A stretch of 64,000 bases of DNA from Comamonadaceae bacterium (lineage in GTDB: Bacteria > Pseudomonadota > Gammaproteobacteria > Burkholderiales > Burkholderiaceae_C): assembly GCA_947453965.1 (NCBI GenBank), contig CANGIQ010000010.1, positions 26,407-90,406 of the forward strand. The letters run 5' to 3'. The stretch's first letter is position 1; every line of letters begins with the position of its first letter. Below, piece after piece: positions 60,127 to 64,000 of the stretch. Both the position numbers and the translations under genes were made by a program. Below the pieces are notes generated by a model. That model ran no database searches, was not told the DNA's origin, and was given only the letters and a program-made list of their open reading frames with translations.

Positions 60127-61101
60127 TCAGTTGGCTTTGATGTTTTTCTCGGTGGCCACTTGACGCCAGATGTTGATTTCGCTGTTGATCATTTTTTCCA
60201 GCTGCTCCGGTGTGCTGCTGGTGGGCGTGATGGCCAAACCACTGATGCGTTTTTTCACATCTGGCATCTCCAACACCTTGGCCACTTCTTCTTGGATTTT
60301 TTTCACAATCGGTGCAGGCGTGCCAGCGGGGGCCAACAAGCCGCTCCAAAACGTGACATTGATGTCCACACCCAACTCGGTCATGGTGGGCACTTGCGGC
60401 AGGTCTTTCAAGCGCTCACCAGAGGTCACGGCCATGGCTTTGACGCGACCGCCTTGCAAGGCGGTCAGGGCGGGACCCGTGTCAATCAAGGTCATGGTGA
60501 CGTCTTGCGTCATCACCGCGGTGATGGCGTCGTTGCTGCCCTTGTACGGAATGTGCTGAAACTTGCTGCCTGTTTTGCCGTTGAACAACTCGGCAATCAA
60601 CTGAAACGAGGCCGAAGGCGCGCTGTAGTTCACCTTGTCTGGGTTTTGCTTGGCATAGCTCACCATCTCCGCCATGGTTTTGGCCGGATTGTTGGCTTGG
60701 GTCAGCATCACCAAAGGAAAGGTGCCGACCAGGGTGATGGGCGCAAAGTCTTGCGGCGCATAAGGCAGCTTGGCATACAGCACATGGTTGAACACCATGG
60801 GGCCACTGGCGCCCATGAGCAAGGTGTAGCCATCAGGTTTGGCTTTGGCCACATAGCTGGCGCCCACGATGGCACCCACGCCGGGACGGTTTTCAACCAC
60901 CACCGACTGCCCCAAGCTGACCGCCAACTTTTCAGCCACGATGCGGGCCAACACATCGTTGGCACCGCCCGGTGAATAGCCCACCACGATGGTGATGGGA
61001 CGGGTGGGATAGTCGGCAGCGCTGCCAAGTGCAGGCAACCAACAAGCGCCCAAACACACCAAGCGGGTGAACCAACGCCGAGAGTTTGAAGTCAGTGACA
61101 T
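60127..61101 (-). CDS. Bug-family substrate-binding protein
   Basis: ITIVVGYSPGGANDVLARIVAEKLAVSLGQSVVVENRPGVG; adjacent to another Bug gene. Confidence 0.94.
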   Translation of the reverse strand: MSLTSNSRRWFTRLVCLGACWLPALGSAADYPTRPITIVVGYSPGGANDVLARIVAEKLAVSLGQSVVVENRPGVGAIVGASYVAKAKPDGYTLLMGASGPMVFNHVLYAKLPYAPQDFAPITLVGTFPLVMLTQANNPAKTMAEMVSYAKQNPDKVNYSAPSASFQLIAELFNGKTGSKFQHIPYKGSNDAITAVMTQDVTMTLIDTGPALTALQGGRVKAMAVTSGERLKDLPQVPTMTELGVDINVTFWSGLLAPAGTPAPIVKKIQEEVAKVLEMPDVKKRISGLAITPTSSTPEQLEKMINSEINIWRQVATEKNIKAN

Positions 61102-61125
61102 AAGGGAGAGAACCTTTGAAACAGA

Positions 61126-62853
61126 TTACTGAAGACCAATTTGCACATTCAACACAGCCGCACGGCCATCCTGCAAGGCTTGCAAACAACGGGCAATCGC
61201 TTGCGGGACATCGGCCGGGTCGCTGACGCATTCGCCATAGCCACCAAAGGCTTGCGCCACTTGTTCAAAGTGCCGCGCTTGGCCTTGCAAACGGGCTTGA
61301 AATTCATTCGCCTGCGCCGCCTCGCCTTCGGGGTAGACACGCAACACCGCTTCTTTGACGGCTTGCCAACCGCCGTTGTCGAGCACCACGGTGAAGATGG
61401 GCAGCTGGTAACGCTGCGCCGTGGCATACACCGAAGTCGGCGTGGAAAAGTGAAAGCCACCATCACCCACGATGTGCACCACACGGCGATCGGGTTGGGC
61501 CAACTTGACGCCCAAGGCCATGCCGGCGCTATACCCCAAACCACCGCCTGCGCCACCCAGCAAACTCAAGGGCTGGGTGCGTGGAATTTGGTTGAGCACA
61601 GCGGGTGAGTTGCGAATGGCCTCGTTGATCACCACATCGTGTGCATCCAACGCTTGCCCCAACGCCGCACACAGATAGGCGGGCGAAATCGCACCCACAC
61701 TGCCCGGCTTGCTGGCTGCCGCCTGAACTGTCTGTAAGCGTGCTTGTTGTGCGCTGCGCATCTGCGCCATGCGCGTTGCCACCCGTTGATGGAACGCGTT
61801 ATCGGCCAAGGCTGTGACTTTGGCCAAGACTTGCTGCAACACCGTGGCGCAATCGGCCTGCATGCGGGTGTCGGTGGCAAAGCCCCACATGGGGAAATCT
61901 TTTTTGATGGCATCCACATCGACCTGCGTCCAATGGGTGTGCGGGTTCTCTTGCACAAACTTGGGTAACCACGGCACATCCACATCCAACAAGAGGCCGA
62001 CGTCGGCGTCTACAACAGCCGCAGGGTCGAAGCCCGCAAAGCAAGGCGATTCCCGCGAGATGCACAAATAGCTGGGGCTGAACTCGAACACCCGGATGCC
62101 ACACAGCTCAGCCAAGGCTTGCAAGGCCTGCACCGCCTCGGCTTTGCGCCCGAGGTAAGACGTGATCACCACAGGGTGTTGGGCATGCAAGAGTTGCTGA
62201 GCCATGGCAGTCACGCGCGCATCGTCCACACCACCGGCTGCGACGGCGCCATAGCGTTCAGCGCTGAAGGGCTTGGCTTGTTCGGGCGACCAGGTTTCGG
62301 CCAAGACCTCGCGCGGCAAGGTCAGATAGACGGGCCCTGGCGGATCGCTTTGCATCACCGCATGGCCGCGTCGCAGCGCTTCTTGCACCACCACACCACT
62401 GGGCAGGTTGTAGTCCCATTTCACATAAGGACGCACCAAGCTGGCCATATCAAACGGGTCTTGCACAAAGTGCACATAGTTGTCCCGCGAGCCAGGCAGT
62501 TCACCGCGCAAGGTGAACGGTGCTTTGCCCGCCATCAGCATGACCGGCAAACGCGCGCGGCACATGTTGTGCATGCCCATGGCCGCGTTGGCCGTGCCAG
62601 CGTCCACATGCACCATCACGGCTTGGCCTTTGCCGGTGACAGCTGCATAGCCTGCCGCCATGTGCATGGCCACGTTCTCGTGAGGACACAAGACCATCTG
62701 GGGATGTGGTCGACCTTCGCGGTCCCAGCGGGCCAGCTCTTCAATCAAAGACACATGGTCGGTGCCGAGGTTGCCGAACACATAGTCAATCCCCAGATCG
62801 GTCAGCCCCTCCCAAAAATAATGTGCGGTGGTGGGGTGCGTGGGGGATGTCAT
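61126..62853 (-). CDS. Thiamine-diphosphate-dependent enzyme (acetolactate synthase/decarboxylase-like)
   Basis: N-terminal PYR-like region (VFGNLGTDHVSLIEEL...CPHENVAMHMAAGYAAVTGKGQAVMVHVDAGTANA); C-terminal ThDP motif GDGGFHFSTPTSVYATAQRYQLPIFTVVLDN. Confidence 0.92.
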   Translation of the reverse strand: MTSPTHPTTAHYFWEGLTDLGIDYVFGNLGTDHVSLIEELARWDREGRPHPQMVLCPHENVAMHMAAGYAAVTGKGQAVMVHVDAGTANAAMGMHNMCRARLPVMLMAGKAPFTLRGELPGSRDNYVHFVQDPFDMASLVRPYVKWDYNLPSGVVVQEALRRGHAVMQSDPPGPVYLTLPREVLAETWSPEQAKPFSAERYGAVAAGGVDDARVTAMAQQLLHAQHPVVITSYLGRKAEAVQALQALAELCGIRVFEFSPSYLCISRESPCFAGFDPAAVVDADVGLLLDVDVPWLPKFVQENPHTHWTQVDVDAIKKDFPMWGFATDTRMQADCATVLQQVLAKVTALADNAFHQRVATRMAQMRSAQQARLQTVQAAASKPGSVGAISPAYLCAALGQALDAHDVVINEAIRNSPAVLNQIPRTQPLSLLGGAGGGLGYSAGMALGVKLAQPDRRVVHIVGDGGFHFSTPTSVYATAQRYQLPIFTVVLDNGGWQAVKEAVLRVYPEGEAAQANEFQARLQGQARHFEQVAQAFGGYGECVSDPADVPQAIARCLQALQDGRAAVLNVQIGLQ

Positions 62854-62996
62854 GAAGTCCGGCGATGAAAAATATTCGTTAGCATGCTATCAATCATGCG
62901 CAGTCAACGACAGCTAGGGGATTCCCTAGACGAGGCACCACAACTCTCCAACACAATGCAACGCGTACATCACCTGGTTGAACCTTGGAAGCACTC

Positions 62997-64000
62997 ATGA
63001 AGCACACAGACACCTCCCCCGTTTTGATCATTGGTGCGGGGCCTGTGGGTTTGACCCTGGCGATGGATTTGGCACAACGCGGCATTGCGGTGGTGATGGT
63101 TGAAACCCGCCATCGTGGCGAACCACCGAATGTGAAGTGCAACCACGTGTCAGCGCGCACGATGGAAATTTTCAGACGCTTAGGCGTCGCCCAGACAGTA
63201 CGCAACAGCGGTCTGCCCGAAGACTACCCCCACGATGTGGCCTACCGCACATCCTTCACGGGCACAGAGCTGTCGCGCATTCCGATTCCCTGTCGCCGCG
63301 ACCGTTTCACCGACACCACAGGACCCGACGGCAACTGGCCCACGCCAGAGCCACCGCACCGCATCAACCAAATCTACCTGGAGCCAATTTTGTTTGAGCA
63401 TGTGGCGGCCCTGCCCCAGGTGAAGATCTTGAACCGCACCCGCATCGACGACTTCACCCAAGACGAAGAAGGCGTGACAGCCATCGGCCATCACCTGGAC
63501 ACCGGCGAGTTGGTGTCCATCCGCTGCCAATACCTGGTGGGCTGCGATGGGGGACGCTCTGAAACGCGTAAAAAAATTGGCGCCAAGCTTGAAGGTGTGG
63601 ATGTGGTGGGCCGGGTGCAATCCACCTTCATCCGTGCCCCCGAGCTGATCAAGCAACTGAAAGTGGCCCCCGCCTGGGCCACCTTCTCTCTCAATCCCAG
63701 ACGCTGCGGCAATGTGTATGCGATTGACGGCCAAGAAACTTGGCTGATTCACAACTACCTCAAAGAAGACGAAACCGATTTCGATTCGGTGGACCGTGAT
63801 TGGGCGATTCGACAAATTCTGGGCGTGGGCGACGACTTCAGCTACGAGGTTTTGACCAACGAAGACTGGGTGGGCCGACGTTTGGTGGCCAACAAGTTCC
63901 GCGACCGACGCGTGTTCATTTGCGGCGATGCCGCGCATCTGTGGATTCCGATGGCGGGCTACGGCATGAATGCAGGCATTGCCGACGCCATGAATTTGTC
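62997..64000 (+). CDS. FAD-dependent aromatic monooxygenase (PheA/TfdB/MhpA-like), 3'-truncated by window end
   Basis: Own translation: MKHTDTSPVLIIGAGPVGLTLAMDLAQRGIAVVMVETR...YLVGCDGGRSETRKKIG...VFICGDAAHLWIPMAGYGMNAGIADAMNL; absent from ORF track because no stop. Confidence 0.9.
   Translation, partial: MKHTDTSPVLIIGAGPVGLTLAMDLAQRGIAVVMVETRHRGEPPNVKCNHVSARTMEIFRRLGVAQTVRNSGLPEDYPHDVAYRTSFTGTELSRIPIPCRRDRFTDTTGPDGNWPTPEPPHRINQIYLEPILFEHVAALPQVKILNRTRIDDFTQDEEGVTAIGHHLDTGELVSIRCQYLVGCDGGRSETRKKIGAKLEGVDVVGRVQSTFIRAPELIKQLKVAPAWATFSLNPRRCGNVYAIDGQETWLIHNYLKEDETDFDSVDRDWAIRQILGVGDDFSYEVLTNEDWVGRRLVANKFRDRRVFICGDAAHLWIPMAGYGMNAGIADAMNL

Noticed and set aside
63180-63938. 252-aa minus-strand ORF at right edge
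   Set aside because: Antisense to the FAD monooxygenase, which runs off the window and is therefore absent from the ORF track

Overview
The window looks like a chromosomal segment from a Burkholderiales/Comamonadaceae-like betaproteobacterium (inferred from gene content and codon usage; no database search was run). Main blocks, left to right: (1) the tail of an AT-rich membrane-protein gene; (2) a two-partner secretion locus, TpsB plus a 1867-aa TpsA exoprotein with about ten YDG-type repeats, two of them a near-identical 276-bp duplication; (3) an OsmC-YcaO fusion protein; (4) an ABC transporter bracketed by two paralogous substrate-binding proteins; (5) a reduced sox cluster (soxXYZA) whose SoxY lacks the usual GGCGG tail; (6) an IorAB-like molybdenum hydroxylase; (7) a LysR regulator, tcuAB and an orphan Bug-family binding protein; (8) a DUF2878/DUF2256/photolyase/(6-4)-photolyase-like/SRPBCC gene run; (9) a protocatechuate 4,5-cleavage (lig) region with two ligAB pairs, ligC, ligI, ligK, ligJ and a tannase-like esterase. 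Inside block 9 lies a lower-GC LuxR regulator plus a duplicated-domain protein sharing a palindromic site, and an AbrB/PIN toxin-antitoxin pair with an operator-like palindrome; (10) a small accessory island with a C/H/D-motif hypothetical, a trypsin-like protease and a 4x52-aa repeat protein with a GIY-YIG-like C-terminus; (11) a form-II-type cox cluster; (12) further organic-acid/aromatic genes, including a CMD-family protein with histone-H1-like Lys/Ala tails, two more Bug binding proteins, a ThDP enzyme and a truncated FAD monooxygenase. The best candidates for undescribed biology are the LuxR/duplicated-domain pair and the 48.0-50.4 kb island. No rRNA, tRNA, CRISPR array or clear transposase was recognised.
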